Shown piece by piece: positions 39,534-48,584 of a stretch of DNA of 64,000 bases. The notes under the pieces are model-generated. The model did not search any database and was not told the DNA's origin. It saw only the letters and a list, made by a program, of their open reading frames with translations. Numbering within the stretch: position 1 is the stretch's first letter; each line of letters begins with the position of its first letter. The translations under genes and the position numbers were made by a program. Source of the stretch: JAHEFU01 sp041395205 (GTDB lineage Bacteria > 4484-113 > JAFGCY01); NCBI GenBank assembly GCA_041395205.1, contig JAWLAZ010000001.1, forward strand, positions 186,001 to 250,000. Reading direction: 5' to 3'.

Positions 39534-41036
39534 TCATAACTCGTTCATCCGCCAGGCCCGTAGCTGCTGTAGTGCGAGCCGGTACAGAACTGAAATGCCA
39601 ACGTACTGCAGCGCGACATGCAGCGGCCAGCGCCACAACTCAATCAGTGGTTCATTCAGGCTGTTCCAGTCACCCCAGAAGATGGACGACTGCACGGCAA
39701 GTACGCTGCCGACGGAATAGGCAGCGACGCTGCGCCCCAGCTCCAGCAATGGGGTTGGCAGGCTTGTAGGCGAAAATGCGAACATCACGACGATCAGGAT
39801 CACGAAACTAAATGCCCCGAACAGTGCCGGAAACACCAGCAGCAAGGGTCGCGCAACCGATCTGTGTCGTGCCATCCACAGGCCCGAGAGCAAAATCAGC
39901 GGCAGGAGCAGGCTGAGGATGAAATCCGACAGATGACCGGCGACGTAGGCCTGCGAGACGTACTGCACGTCCGGCTCAAGTACCACGACGGTGTACAACA
40001 GGGACAACAGCATCAGCAGCCGGGACAGCAGAAACGCTGGGCCTGCCGGATTGCGGGCCATGGCAACCGCCAGCGGAATTGCCAGCAGCAGCGGGCTGAG
40101 CTGCAGCATGCACCCCCAGAGGCCCACGAAGGAAATTTCGTCATCACCGCCATGCGTTGGATCGAACATCACGAAGCAGGATGCCAACGCCAGGCCATAC
40201 TGTGCCCCGATGAACAGCAGCAGCACGGACAGCCGGGAGCGCGCCTGCAGACCGGTGAGCCGGATAGACAGTGCGGCCAGCATCAGCATCAGGCAGGCCG
40301 GCAGCTGGGAACTGACCCAGACCAGCGCGCCGAGCAGGGCAGGCAGCAACACGAAGCTGCCAATGCTCAGATCCTCCGTTGACAGTATGAGCACGATTGT
40401 CACGCCCCAGCCCAGCCACAGCAGGCGTCTGAGCAGGGAGGGAAGGTGCAGGGCGAGGTAGGCCAGCAGGATCTCGCGTTCTGACAACAGCGAGAGGCGG
40501 ATGTCCTGGGCGGCTGAGTCCCGCCGCGCTTCGCTGTTGTCCGAGCTGATGTCCAGGGCATGGCTGAGCGCGCCGAACAGGCCGGCGAGGGTGAAGGCGA
40601 AGAGCGGTATCAGCACGAGGAAGCTTGTGGCGACGATCGCCTGTTCCGCATCCGAGCTGTAGAGATGCAGATCCAGGAAGGAAGTCCCGAATGAAATCAG
40701 ACCGCCGAGAATCAGCAAGGTGATCCGCCGCCTGCGCAGCCGGGAGGGCAGCAGCAATGCACTGAGCAACAACAGCGGGCCCAGGCCGAGGATGAAGGGT
40801 ACGGCGATGTTGCTGAGCTCCACGCGCTTGCCGAAGGGCAGACTGGAGAAGTAGAGATAAGCGGTCAGGCTTGGCAGCCAGCAGAGGATCAGGCTGCCGT
40901 AGCGCTGCCACCAGCCGCTGCGCTGACGGCGGCGTGTGCGGGCCAGCTGCCACTGCTCCAGCAGGGGGTTGTCAGTGCGGCCGCGCAGGAGCGCGATGAG
41001 CTCGCGGGCATCGGCAAGCAGGGAGGGGCCGGTCAC
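39534..41036 (-). CDS. polytopic membrane protein bracketed by inverted repeats
   Basis: The 500-residue protein has about 12 hydrophobic segments and a cytoplasmic-looking Arg-rich N terminus (ARTRRRQRSGWWQRYG). It looks like the membrane part of an ABC-2-type exporter or an uncharacterised permease, but there are no diagnostic motifs and no ATPase gene beside it. The start is GTG at 41036. TACACT 6 bases upstream, itself part of the heptad array, could be the -10. The gene lies exactly between two heptad arrays that share a perfect 27-base inverted repeat. Confidence 0.7.
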   Translation of the reverse strand: MTGPSLLADARELIALLRGRTDNPLLEQWQLARTRRRQRSGWWQRYGSLILCWLPSLTAYLYFSSLPFGKRVELSNIAVPFILGLGPLLLLSALLLPSRLRRRRITLLILGGLISFGTSFLDLHLYSSDAEQAIVATSFLVLIPLFAFTLAGLFGALSHALDISSDNSEARRDSAAQDIRLSLLSEREILLAYLALHLPSLLRRLLWLGWGVTIVLILSTEDLSIGSFVLLPALLGALVWVSSQLPACLMLMLAALSIRLTGLQARSRLSVLLLFIGAQYGLALASCFVMFDPTHGGDDEISFVGLWGCMLQLSPLLLAIPLAVAMARNPAGPAFLLSRLLMLLSLLYTVVVLEPDVQYVSQAYVAGHLSDFILSLLLPLILLSGLWMARHRSVARPLLLVFPALFGAFSFVILIVVMFAFSPTSLPTPLLELGRSVAAYSVGSVLAVQSSIFWGDWNSLNEPLIELWRWPLHVALQYVGISVLYRLALQQLRAWRMNEL

Positions 41037-41219
41037 TGAGTGAGTGTAGCAGTGAACAGTAAGCAGTAATCAGTAGGCAGTGAGCAGTGAGCAGTAGGCA
41101 GTAGGCAGAGGTCAGTGGGCAGTTTGAGAAACAGAATCAGAATGAGAAGCAGGTCTGGAAACTGACTACTGCAATCTGCTGTTTCTGTTTCTGCAAACTG
41201 ATTCTGCCTGCTCGTTGCG
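41037..41219. repeat. heptad array, family 1, and inverted 27-base copy
   Basis: About eleven heptads (AGCAGTG AACAGTA AGCAGTA ATCAGTA GGCAGTG AGCAGTG ...) run from 41045. The 27-base block at 41179-41205 is the perfect reverse complement of 39436-39462. Inner segments (GAGAAACAGAATCAG and CTGTTTCTG) can pair locally as well. Confidence 0.75.
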
Positions 41220-41221
41220 CA

Positions 41222-41479
41222 CTATTCCTCCAGCGCGCGTTCGGCGACCTGCTCGAGGCTCTCCCCCTCCTCGAGTCCGAGGCGCTGCTCGATGGCGCAC
41301 ATCCGCCGCTCGATCACGCAGACCATTTCCTGCAGGGCCACCAGCAGCTTGGTGGAGGCCTGCATGCCCTCGCTGACCTGCAGGCTGAATTCCTTCACGA
41401 GATCCATCTCGTCACGCATCCTGACAACGGACATGTTGAGCTCGTTGATGTCGACTTCCGCGTGTGAACCTCGTTTCAT
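41222..41479 (-). CDS. small coiled-coil protein
   Basis: The 85-residue protein (MKRGSHAEVDINELNMSVVR ... EQRLGLEEGESLEQVAERALEE) is highly charged with heptad-spaced Leu/Val/Met residues, predicting one long helix or coiled coil from about residue 10 to 70. The start at 41479 has GGAGGAG upstream. It has heptad-repeat DNA on both sides, like its neighbour. No family is recognised. Confidence 0.65.
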   Translation of the reverse strand: MKRGSHAEVDINELNMSVVRMRDEMDLVKEFSLQVSEGMQASTKLLVALQEMVCVIERRMCAIEQRLGLEEGESLEQVAERALEE

Positions 41480-41609
41480 GAATGCACTCCTCCTCAGTCC
41501 GGGCCCGGGCCGGTTGCTCCGGCTGCCACAATGCGCATTATAGCGGGACTTAACGCGGATTTACTGACAACTGGTACGAGGATCAGCAAAGCTACCGGAA
41601 GTCCAGAAT

Positions 41610-41706
<97 letters not shown>

Positions 41707-41721
41707 TTTACTTCTTCATGC

Positions 41722-44139
41722 TCAGCCCCGCGAGAATTTCCAGCCCGCCAGGCCGCTGGCCAGCAGCAGCAGGCTGGCCAGTGCCGCCCTGCGCCCGCTG
41801 AACTCCGGTCCGGCCGTGACCGCCACCGCATCCAGGCGCACGTTGTCAAGTGCGCGGCGCAGGCCGTCGATCTCGGCGCGGCTGCTGTTCTCGAGTTCGC
41901 TGCCGGTTTCCAGCGCGAGATCGTCATTGACGACGAAGACCACGCCCTCGCCCTGGCTGAGGAATTCACCGAGCGCCGGGTAGTCATCCAGCAGCGCGAA
42001 GTACTCATCGCTGTAGGTCTGGATCCGCACCGTCTTCTGGCTCTCCGCACGGTAGCGCGAATCCACCCAGCGGCTCTCGCTGTTGACGAAGGTCTGGTTC
42101 TGCACGTAATTGACGGTCGTGCCCGGGGCCACGCTGCCGCCGCGATTGTCAAACGTGCCGGAATCGGCCAGGCCGCTCAGCGCATCAGCATCCTTGCCGT
42201 AGACCTTCTTGTCGAAGCCGCTGCCTCCGGCCACGGCGCCCGCGGTCTGCGGGGCGGCGGCGTTGTCAGCGGCCTGGTTCATCATGCTCTGGCGGCTGCG
42301 GCCCACGGCGCGCTCGCCGCTCTCCTCATCCATCGCCTCCTCGAGGCTCTGGGAGAGGTTGGCCATGCGGTCATCCTCGCGGAAGTACATCTCCGGCTCG
42401 GTGATCAGGTAGCTCGTGTAGGGCGTGACGATGCCGTAGCGCACCGCCAGCCTGTCAACCTCATCCAGCAGCTCGCGGTTCTCACCCTTGAGGCGGATCT
42501 GGTCCAGCAGGAAGCTGACCTTGCGCGTGGCCCAGAGCCGCGGCACATGGTGGTTGGCGGAACTCAGGTTCGGCGGGATGCTGGCGGCGTAGCTCTTGTC
42601 CCGATCGCCGGACTTCCCGCTGACCGTGACCGTCACATTCGCCTGGTTGAGCGCACTGTAGCGCCCGGTGATGAAGATCTCATTGTTGTGGAACAGGTCC
42701 GGCAACTCGCGCGGCATGATGTCGTACTCATTGATCCCGCCCAGCTCGAGGCGGATGTCCGTCAGCGCGGGGCTGGAGATCCGCGAGTAGAACTGGCTGA
42801 CCTTGACCTCGATGTCCTCGCTGGGGTCGACGTAGGTCGCCGCCCCGTGGTGGTCATAGCTCAGGCTGTCGAGCAGGGTCGTGTTGACATCATGCCCCAC
42901 GCCGAAGGCGAACAGCTTGACCTCGGAACGGAAGCTGCCCTTCGCATTGTTGAGGATGTTGTCAACATCCGTGTCGCCCACCGTCGGCAGGCCGTCGGTG
43001 AGGAAGATCACGTAGGTCGGACGGCCGTCGGGGCGCAGCATCTCCGCACCCTGGCTGAGCGCGCTGTTGATGTCCGTGCCGCCGCTGGCATCGAGCTGCG
43101 AGACGCGGCTGCGGGCCTGCTCGATGTTCTCGCTGGTGCCCGGCTTGAGCGTGTCGAACAGGGTCTCGACGTTGTCACTGTAGTAGATCAGGTTGAAGCG
43201 GTCCTCCTCGCGCAGCTTGCCGACGACGAATTCCAGCGCACCGCGCGCCTGGCGGATCTTGTCACCGTCCATCGAGCCGCTCTTGTCGAAGATGAACAGC
43301 ACGTCCTTCGGGATCACCTTCTGCTCCTCCGGCATCGCCGCCAGCAGGCTCAGGGTGAAGTAGCCGTCCTCGCCGTCGTCACCGGGGAAGCACAGCAGGC
43401 TGGCCGCGAAGTCGTCCGTGCGCCGGCCGATGTTCAGGAGGAAGTCCGAGCTGAAGCTGGACATCACGCCCTCGAAGCTGCCGCTCACCCTGCGGTTGCC
43501 ATCACGGTTCACGCTCAGGGCGAAGCTCGGGCTGGCAACGCTGCCGATGTCATGGTCGGCGCTGACCCTGTAGCGGATCATCAGCTTGGTGTCGTAGACA
43601 CGGCTCCAGCCGGCCCAGCGCAGCGGCAGCATGTACTGCTGCAGGGTGGTGGTGCCGCTCAGGGTATGGCTGAAGCTGATCTTCACCTGGCGGCTCTGGC
43701 CGGGCTGGAAGGGGAAGACGCTCACGCTCACGCTGCGGCTGTCCTGGTACTCCAGCAGGCCCGGGTCCTTCATGCGGCGCACGATGTCCTGGTAGATCCC
43801 GCGCGCCTCATCGCTGTCGAGGATCTCCGGCGTGAGTGCGTTGTCACCGTCGATCAGCGTGAAGTCGGTGATCGTCGCACCCTCGGGCAGCGGCATCATC
43901 CACTTGCCCTCCGCGACCCGGCCCGTGTCATTGCGCAGGGTCTGGGTGACGACGGTGCGCGCGGTGCCGTTGCGGATGTCGATGTCGATGTCCATGTCGG
44001 TGAGCGTCAGGTCGCGCTGGATCACGGGGTGCGGCGGCGCGATCATGCGGTCCTGGGCCTGCGCTCCCGGCGATGCCAGTGCAACAAGCACAATGGCAAC
44101 GATCCCGCCGAGCGCGGCGGGGGCTAAGAGTTTTCTCAA
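41722..44139 (-). CDS. exported VIT/von Willebrand A domain protein with C-terminal anchor
   Basis: The 805-residue precursor has a signal peptide (LGGIVAIVLVALASPGAQA). A VIT domain (about residues 35-200: VTQTLRNDTGRVAEGKWMMPLPEGATITDF) precedes a VWA domain with the MIDAS motif DKSGSM (about 284) and conserved Thr/Asp (GGTDINSAL; LTDGLPTVGD). A long tail with VRYGIVTPYTSYLITEPE (typical of inter-alpha-trypsin-inhibitor-like bacterial proteins) ends in a hydrophobic stretch ALASLLLLASGLAGWKFSRG, a possible sorting or membrane anchor. Such proteins bind divalent cations and protein partners at the cell surface. The start is TTG at 44139 with GGGAG 7 bases upstream. Confidence 0.88.
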   Translation of the reverse strand: MRKLLAPAALGGIVAIVLVALASPGAQAQDRMIAPPHPVIQRDLTLTDMDIDIDIRNGTARTVVTQTLRNDTGRVAEGKWMMPLPEGATITDFTLIDGDNALTPEILDSDEARGIYQDIVRRMKDPGLLEYQDSRSVSVSVFPFQPGQSRQVKISFSHTLSGTTTLQQYMLPLRWAGWSRVYDTKLMIRYRVSADHDIGSVASPSFALSVNRDGNRRVSGSFEGVMSSFSSDFLLNIGRRTDDFAASLLCFPGDDGEDGYFTLSLLAAMPEEQKVIPKDVLFIFDKSGSMDGDKIRQARGALEFVVGKLREEDRFNLIYYSDNVETLFDTLKPGTSENIEQARSRVSQLDASGGTDINSALSQGAEMLRPDGRPTYVIFLTDGLPTVGDTDVDNILNNAKGSFRSEVKLFAFGVGHDVNTTLLDSLSYDHHGAATYVDPSEDIEVKVSQFYSRISSPALTDIRLELGGINEYDIMPRELPDLFHNNEIFITGRYSALNQANVTVTVSGKSGDRDKSYAASIPPNLSSANHHVPRLWATRKVSFLLDQIRLKGENRELLDEVDRLAVRYGIVTPYTSYLITEPEMYFREDDRMANLSQSLEEAMDEESGERAVGRSRQSMMNQAADNAAAPQTAGAVAGGSGFDKKVYGKDADALSGLADSGTFDNRGGSVAPGTTVNYVQNQTFVNSESRWVDSRYRAESQKTVRIQTYSDEYFALLDDYPALGEFLSQGEGVVFVVNDDLALETGSELENSSRAEIDGLRRALDNVRLDAVAVTAGPEFSGRRAALASLLLLASGLAGWKFSRG

Positions 44140-44534
44140 GAGATTCTCCCGTTTCCAGTTGGATTACAGTCAGTCCGCCCATCCCGTGGCGGACCGTGCC
44201 TCTGACTCCATTCCTGGCAGTTGGACGCGGCCGGAGGCCATGCTGTTCGCCGGGCTTCCCGTCCCGCATTCTGACGATTTTCCGGAATTTCCGCGGATTT
44301 GAGAACTCCGGCGGGATTTCCTCAGTCATAATGACTGCGGGAACATACCGGCCGGGGCATGGGATTGTCCACCTCTGTGTTATAATCCTCCGGCTTCCGT
44401 CTGTCTGTGTGCCGCAGCGGCACATGCTACCCCAGACCACAAACGTCCCTGCGTAGCAAAGCAGATCCCTCACCCCCAAGCAGCTGATTTCCAGGGGAGT
44501 CAGATGCTTGATTACATTTGGTTTTGGAGACCCG
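44140..44534. other. divergent control region between the VWA gene and rho
   Basis: No gene is supported in these 395 bases. The rho promoter is seen as an extended -10 (TGT-TATAAT, hexamer 44381-44386). The rho leader of about 140 bases contains a perfect hairpin (44408-44424, TGTGCCG/CGGCACA). Rho genes are often autoregulated in such leaders. Short ORFs here lack start signals. Confidence 0.6.
44381..44424 (+). promoter_or_regulatory. rho promoter and leader hairpin
   Basis: TATAAT at 44381-44386 is preceded by TGT, an extended -10. About 20 bases downstream TGTGCCG (44408-44414) pairs with CGGCACA (44418-44424) around a CAG loop. The leader then runs unstructured and C/A-rich to the start at 44535, the kind of sequence Rho itself binds. 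Confidence 0.55.
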
Positions 44535-46313
44535 ATGTCTGACGAATTCAACTCCGACGTTCTATCCGGAATGACCCTGTCGCGGCTCTATGAGCTGGCC
44601 AGGGAGCGGGACATCAAGAACCCGCGCAAATACAAGAAGCAGGAACTCGTGGACCTGATCCTCGCCGAGAGCCCCCGTCCAGCGCCGCGCCAGACGACGA
44701 TTGAGCGCGAGCCGCAGGAACCGCGCCCGGCCCAGGCGGACGGGGCCCAGCCGGCCTTCGCCGAGCCCAGTCCGCGGCGTGAAGGCCAGTCCGGCGGCGG
44801 CATGCCCGAATACGACCTGCCCAGCCGCCAGAGTGACGAAAGCGACTATATAGAGGATGATCCCGGTCCGGGCGGCTTCGCCCCGGCCCCCAGCGGGGGC
44901 GGGATGCGCGGCGGGCGCAATGATGCCCGGCGTGACAACCGCCGTGACAACAGCAACAACCGCCGCGGGATGCGCGAGCAGAGTGATTCCTCGAACCGCT
45001 ACCCCTCGAGCAACATCTCCGAGAATTCCGGCCGGGGCGGCAAGGGCCGCAACGTCCGGGAGCAGCGCCCCGACCGACCCGATCGTCCCGAGCGCCAGGA
45101 CCGCCAGGACCGCCAGCTGCGCGGCAACGAACCGCGCCGCGGCCGTGACAACAAGACCCCCGGCGGCCTGAGCAGCAGTGCCTCGCGGGACATGGAGAAC
45201 GCCGAGATCACGACCGGGATCCTCGAGATCATCGAGGATGCCAACTACGGCTTCATCCGCCAGAAGCAGTTCGGCTACGGCGAGCAGGACATCTACGTGT
45301 CCATGAGCCAGATCAAGAAGTTCAACATGCGCACCGGCGACCTGGTGGTGGGCTATGCCCGCGCCCCGCGTGAGCAGGAGCGCTACCAGAGCCTCGTGAA
45401 GATCGAGAGCATCAACGGCGAGCCCTTTGACGGCGAAAGCGAGCGCATCAACTTCTCCAAGCTGACCCCGATCTACCCCAAGCAGCGCCTGCTGCTGGAA
45501 ACCAGCCCGCGTGAGATCAGCACCCGCCTGATCGACCTGTTCTCGCCGATCGGCAAGGGCAGCCGCGGGATCATCGCCGCGCGCCCCAAGGCCGGCAAGA
45601 CGATCATGCTGAAGAAGATCGCCGACGCCATCGCTCACAACCACCCGGACGTGGAGCTGCTGGCGCTGCTGATCGATGAGCGCCCCGAGGAAGTCACGGA
45701 CTTCGAACGCAACATCAAGGGCCAGGTGATCTCCTCGACCTTCGATGAGAAGCCCGAGAACCACATCCAGACCGCCGAGCTCGTGATCGAATATGCCAAG
45801 CGCCGCGTGGAGCAGGGCAAGGACGTGATGGTGCTGCTGGATTCCCTGACCCGTCTGGCGCGCGCCTACAACCTGACCTGCGCCCCGAGCGGCAAGACCC
45901 TCTCCGGCGGTCTCGACCCCAACTCGCTGTACAAGCCCAAGCGCTTCCTCGGCGCGGCCCGCAACATCGAGAACGGCGGTTCGCTGACGCTCCTGTGCAC
46001 CGCGCTGGTGGAAACCGGCTCGCGCCTCGATGACATCATCTTCGAGGAATTCAAGGGCACGGCCAACATGGAGCTGCACCTCAGCCGTGAGCTGGCGGAC
46101 AAGCGCATCTTCCCCTCGATTGACGTGGTGAAGAGCGGTACCCGCCACGAGGAGCTGCTCTACAAGGTGGACGAGATGGACATCGTCTGGAAGCTGCGCA
46201 AGATGGTCGCCGACATGGATGAGGCCGAGCGCATGAACCGCCTGATCTCCCGTCTGTACCAGACGGAGACCAATGCGGAGCTCCTGATGATGATCCACGC
46301 CGCGACCACCTGA
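44535..46313 (+). CDS. rho: transcription termination factor Rho with Arg/Gly/Asp-rich insert
   Basis: Rho is a hexameric RNA helicase that ends transcription. The 592-residue protein has the Rho N domain (MTLSRLYELARERDIKNPRKYKKQELVDLIL), then a disordered insert (about residues 50-215) rich in Arg, Asp, Gly and Asn, and then the cold-shock-like RNA-binding domain (GILEIIEDANYGFIR). The ATPase core has Walker A RPKAGKT near residue 350, DERPEEVTDF, the Walker B LLDSLTRLARAYN and the R-loop region. Inserts of this type occur in some phyla and change RNA affinity or drive condensation. GGAG lies before the ATG at 44535; the upstream in-frame ATT/ATG start at 44508 is not used. Confidence 0.97.
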   Translation: MSDEFNSDVLSGMTLSRLYELARERDIKNPRKYKKQELVDLILAESPRPAPRQTTIEREPQEPRPAQADGAQPAFAEPSPRREGQSGGGMPEYDLPSRQSDESDYIEDDPGPGGFAPAPSGGGMRGGRNDARRDNRRDNSNNRRGMREQSDSSNRYPSSNISENSGRGGKGRNVREQRPDRPDRPERQDRQDRQLRGNEPRRGRDNKTPGGLSSSASRDMENAEITTGILEIIEDANYGFIRQKQFGYGEQDIYVSMSQIKKFNMRTGDLVVGYARAPREQERYQSLVKIESINGEPFDGESERINFSKLTPIYPKQRLLLETSPREISTRLIDLFSPIGKGSRGIIAARPKAGKTIMLKKIADAIAHNHPDVELLALLIDERPEEVTDFERNIKGQVISSTFDEKPENHIQTAELVIEYAKRRVEQGKDVMVLLDSLTRLARAYNLTCAPSGKTLSGGLDPNSLYKPKRFLGAARNIENGGSLTLLCTALVETGSRLDDIIFEEFKGTANMELHLSRELADKRIFPSIDVVKSGTRHEELLYKVDEMDIVWKLRKMVADMDEAERMNRLISRLYQTETNAELLMMIHAATT

Positions 46314-46516
46314 AAAGTCCGGTCACTCATAAGTAACCTGCTGCTGCATCGTGCTGCCTGATCTTGCACATCCGGTTTCATTCGCGTAAAAACTGATCCG
46401 CGGCACAAAAAACCGCCGATATTCCTTATACTGATTTGACCAATATCATCAGAGCAATCGGCAAACATACGCCGGACCGGGGTTATGAAACATACTGACA
46501 GCAGCAGGAAGTGGCG

Positions 46517-47761
46517 ATGATGGAAACGCGCCAGGTACTGCCCGCCAATCTGCAGAGCGGCCAGGTGCTGGGCCAGGACGTGATGGCCGGCAGCATGGTC
46601 TGGCTGCGCGAAGGCACCGTGCTCAACGATGCAGCCATCGAGCGTCTCAGGCGCATGGGGCTGGAGCATGTGCTGATCCACCGCAGCGAGGATGATGAAC
46701 CGGCAGCTGCGGCAGCTGCGCCGGGCAGCTCAGGCTCTGCAGCGGAACCGGACTTCCGCAGGCTCAATGGCGACGAGGAAACAGGCTGGATGTCCAGCGA
46801 GCACTTCGCGCGGCTGGTTGACAACCGCCAGCCGAATGCCGGTGATGAACAGATGTTCTGCGAGCTGAAGACCGGCATGCGGGAGCAGGCCGGCTTCAAG
46901 GAAATGATTCCCGCAGAGGTGGACCTGCGCGTGCGCAAGGGCCTGCAGGCCAGCCTGATCAGCTCCGCGATGCGCAACCGCATCGACCTCGAGCGGATCA
47001 ACAGCCAGGCCGATGAGCTGAGCGAGCACCTCGTTGGCAACGGCCGCGGCTACATCCGCATGGAGGACATCAACACCTACGGCGAGCACCTCACGGCGCG
47101 CACGGTGATGTCATCCAAGCTCTTCCACCTGACGCGCTCTGACCCCTCCGATGGCGACATCCGTGACCATGTGCGCTGCCAGTTCATGATGCAGAGCATG
47201 TACACCCTGCTGCCGTCCAGCCTGCAGCAGCCGGTGCTGGAGCTGCAGGGCAGCGACCGCCAGCTGCTGCGCGAGACCCTGCTGGATTACGGCGAATGGG
47301 TCAAGAGCAGCACGGGCGTGGACAGCGGCGTGCTGGACCGGGTGCTGATGCAGCATGAGCGCTTCGACGGCCAGGGCCTGCCGCATGGCCTGGCCGGTCC
47401 CGACATCCCGGATGACAGCCAGACCTGGGCTCTGGCCACCGCCTATTCCAACAGCCTCTACAGCCGCCCCGGCCAGCAGCGCAGCAGCCCGCGCGAGGCC
47501 GCCGACAACCTGATCCGCCAGAGCGGCACGGCCTTCGGCAGCACCAGCGTCAACAAGTTCCTGCGGCGCTTCGGCTACTACCCGAATGGCAGCCTGGTGC
47601 GCCTGAACACGGGTGAGCTGGCGCTCGTGCGCCGCCAGGAGGAGAATTCGATGTTCAAGCCCGTGGTCTGCCGGCTGGACAGCGAGAACCAGCCCCTTCC
47701 GGAGACGGAGCTCGGCAGCGAGAAGGGCGTGTTCATCAGGGGCTCGGTGCTAGAGTACTAG
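46517..47761 (+). CDS. degenerate HD-GYP-like protein
   Basis: The 414-residue protein has an N-terminal region with LPANLQSGQVLGQDVMAGSMVWLREGTVLNDAAIERLRRMGLEHVLI, the typical lead-in of HD-GYP proteins. The C-terminal part matches the GYP half: LMQHERFDGQGLPHGLAG, an ATAYSNSLYSRP helix and FLRRFGYYPNGSLVRLNTGELALVRR. The metal-binding HD dyad expected in the first helices is missing (YGEHLTARTVMSSKLFHLTR), and GYP reads GQGLP. Catalysis of cyclic-di-GMP cleavage is therefore unlikely; a binding or scaffold role is possible. AGGA lies 7 bases before the ATG. The next gene begins 2 bases after its stop. Confidence 0.75.
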   Translation: MMETRQVLPANLQSGQVLGQDVMAGSMVWLREGTVLNDAAIERLRRMGLEHVLIHRSEDDEPAAAAAAPGSSGSAAEPDFRRLNGDEETGWMSSEHFARLVDNRQPNAGDEQMFCELKTGMREQAGFKEMIPAEVDLRVRKGLQASLISSAMRNRIDLERINSQADELSEHLVGNGRGYIRMEDINTYGEHLTARTVMSSKLFHLTRSDPSDGDIRDHVRCQFMMQSMYTLLPSSLQQPVLELQGSDRQLLRETLLDYGEWVKSSTGVDSGVLDRVLMQHERFDGQGLPHGLAGPDIPDDSQTWALATAYSNSLYSRPGQQRSSPREAADNLIRQSGTAFGSTSVNKFLRRFGYYPNGSLVRLNTGELALVRRQEENSMFKPVVCRLDSENQPLPETELGSEKGVFIRGSVLEY

Positions 47762-47762
47762 C

Positions 47763-48515
47763 GTGGAAGCCATCATCGTCGCCGGTGCCGAGGCATCGCC
47801 GGCCCTGCAGGAGCAGGGCGTGCGCTTCATTCCGGCGCTGCGCGTCGGCGGCCGCACGATCATGGAGCGCATCGCCGATGCCCTGCATGAAGGCGGGGGC
47901 TGCAGCCGGGTGCATGTGATCACCCGCGCGGATGTGCCCCTGCCCGAGCGTCCCTGGATCAACCGCCTGCCCTACAGCGGCCGGCCGATCAGCGACCTGC
48001 TGGAGAAGCTCGACACCATCACGTCCAGCGAGCATGTGCTGCTCAGCGCCGGGGACATCCCGCTTCTCAGTGCGGAGAGCATCGCCGCAATGCTGCAGGC
48101 GGCAGCGACCAGGGATGCCGACGTGGTCTATCCCATCGTGGCGCGTGAGGAGATGGAGCGGATGTTTCCCGGCTCGAAACGAACATACCGCCGCATGGAA
48201 ACCGTCACTGTAACCGGCGGAAACGTCTTCAGGATCAGGCGGGCCTGGCTGGCCGGCAACCGTGAATGGCTGCAGAAGCTGTTCGCCAACCGCAAGAACC
48301 CGCTGGCGCTCGCGAACCTGCTGGGTCTGGACTTCCTGCTGAGGGTAATGACCGGTTCAGCCTCGCTGGCCTATGCCGAGGCCAGGCTCAGCCGGGCGAT
48401 CCGGGCCAGTGTGCATGCCCCGCTGATCCCGCATCCGGAGATCGCCGCGGACCTCGACAAGCTGGAGGATCTCGAGACCTTCCGCCCCTGGCTGGATCCC
48501 TGGGATCAGGCCTGA
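47763..48515 (+). CDS. MobA-like nucleotidyltransferase family protein
   Basis: The 250-residue protein begins EAIIVAGAEASPALQEQGVRFIPALRVGGRTIMERIADAL, the nucleotide-binding start of NTP-transferases (usually AGGxGxR), here modified. The strand VLLSAGDIPLLSAESI supplies the Asp for metal binding (usual GDxPxL). ADVVYPIVAREEMERMFPGSKRTYRRM and VTGGNVFRIRRAWL match the family's acceptor region. It probably transfers a nucleotide to a sugar phosphate or cofactor, but the substrate is unknown. The start is GTG. It is translationally coupled to the upstream HD-GYP-like gene. Confidence 0.75.
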   Translation: MEAIIVAGAEASPALQEQGVRFIPALRVGGRTIMERIADALHEGGGCSRVHVITRADVPLPERPWINRLPYSGRPISDLLEKLDTITSSEHVLLSAGDIPLLSAESIAAMLQAAATRDADVVYPIVAREEMERMFPGSKRTYRRMETVTVTGGNVFRIRRAWLAGNREWLQKLFANRKNPLALANLLGLDFLLRVMTGSASLAYAEARLSRAIRASVHAPLIPHPEIAADLDKLEDLETFRPWLDPWDQA

Positions 48516-48549
48516 CCCCGGCCCCTTCAAGGACCGGATGTCAAAACGC

Positions 48550-48577
48550 TATAATGAGCCGTTCTTGTAGGGAGGAG
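48550..48577 (+). promoter_or_regulatory. promoter -10 and strong ribosome-binding site
   Basis: TATAAT (48550-48555) and GGAGGAG (48571-48577) precede the ATG at 48585 at ordinary spacing. This is one of the clearly leadered genes in the window. Confidence 0.55.
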
Positions 48578-48584
48578 TGACTTC

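Noticed and set aside
39534..41036. Transposase or integrase in the segment framed by inverted repeats
   Set aside because: The only product is a polytopic membrane protein without catalytic motifs.
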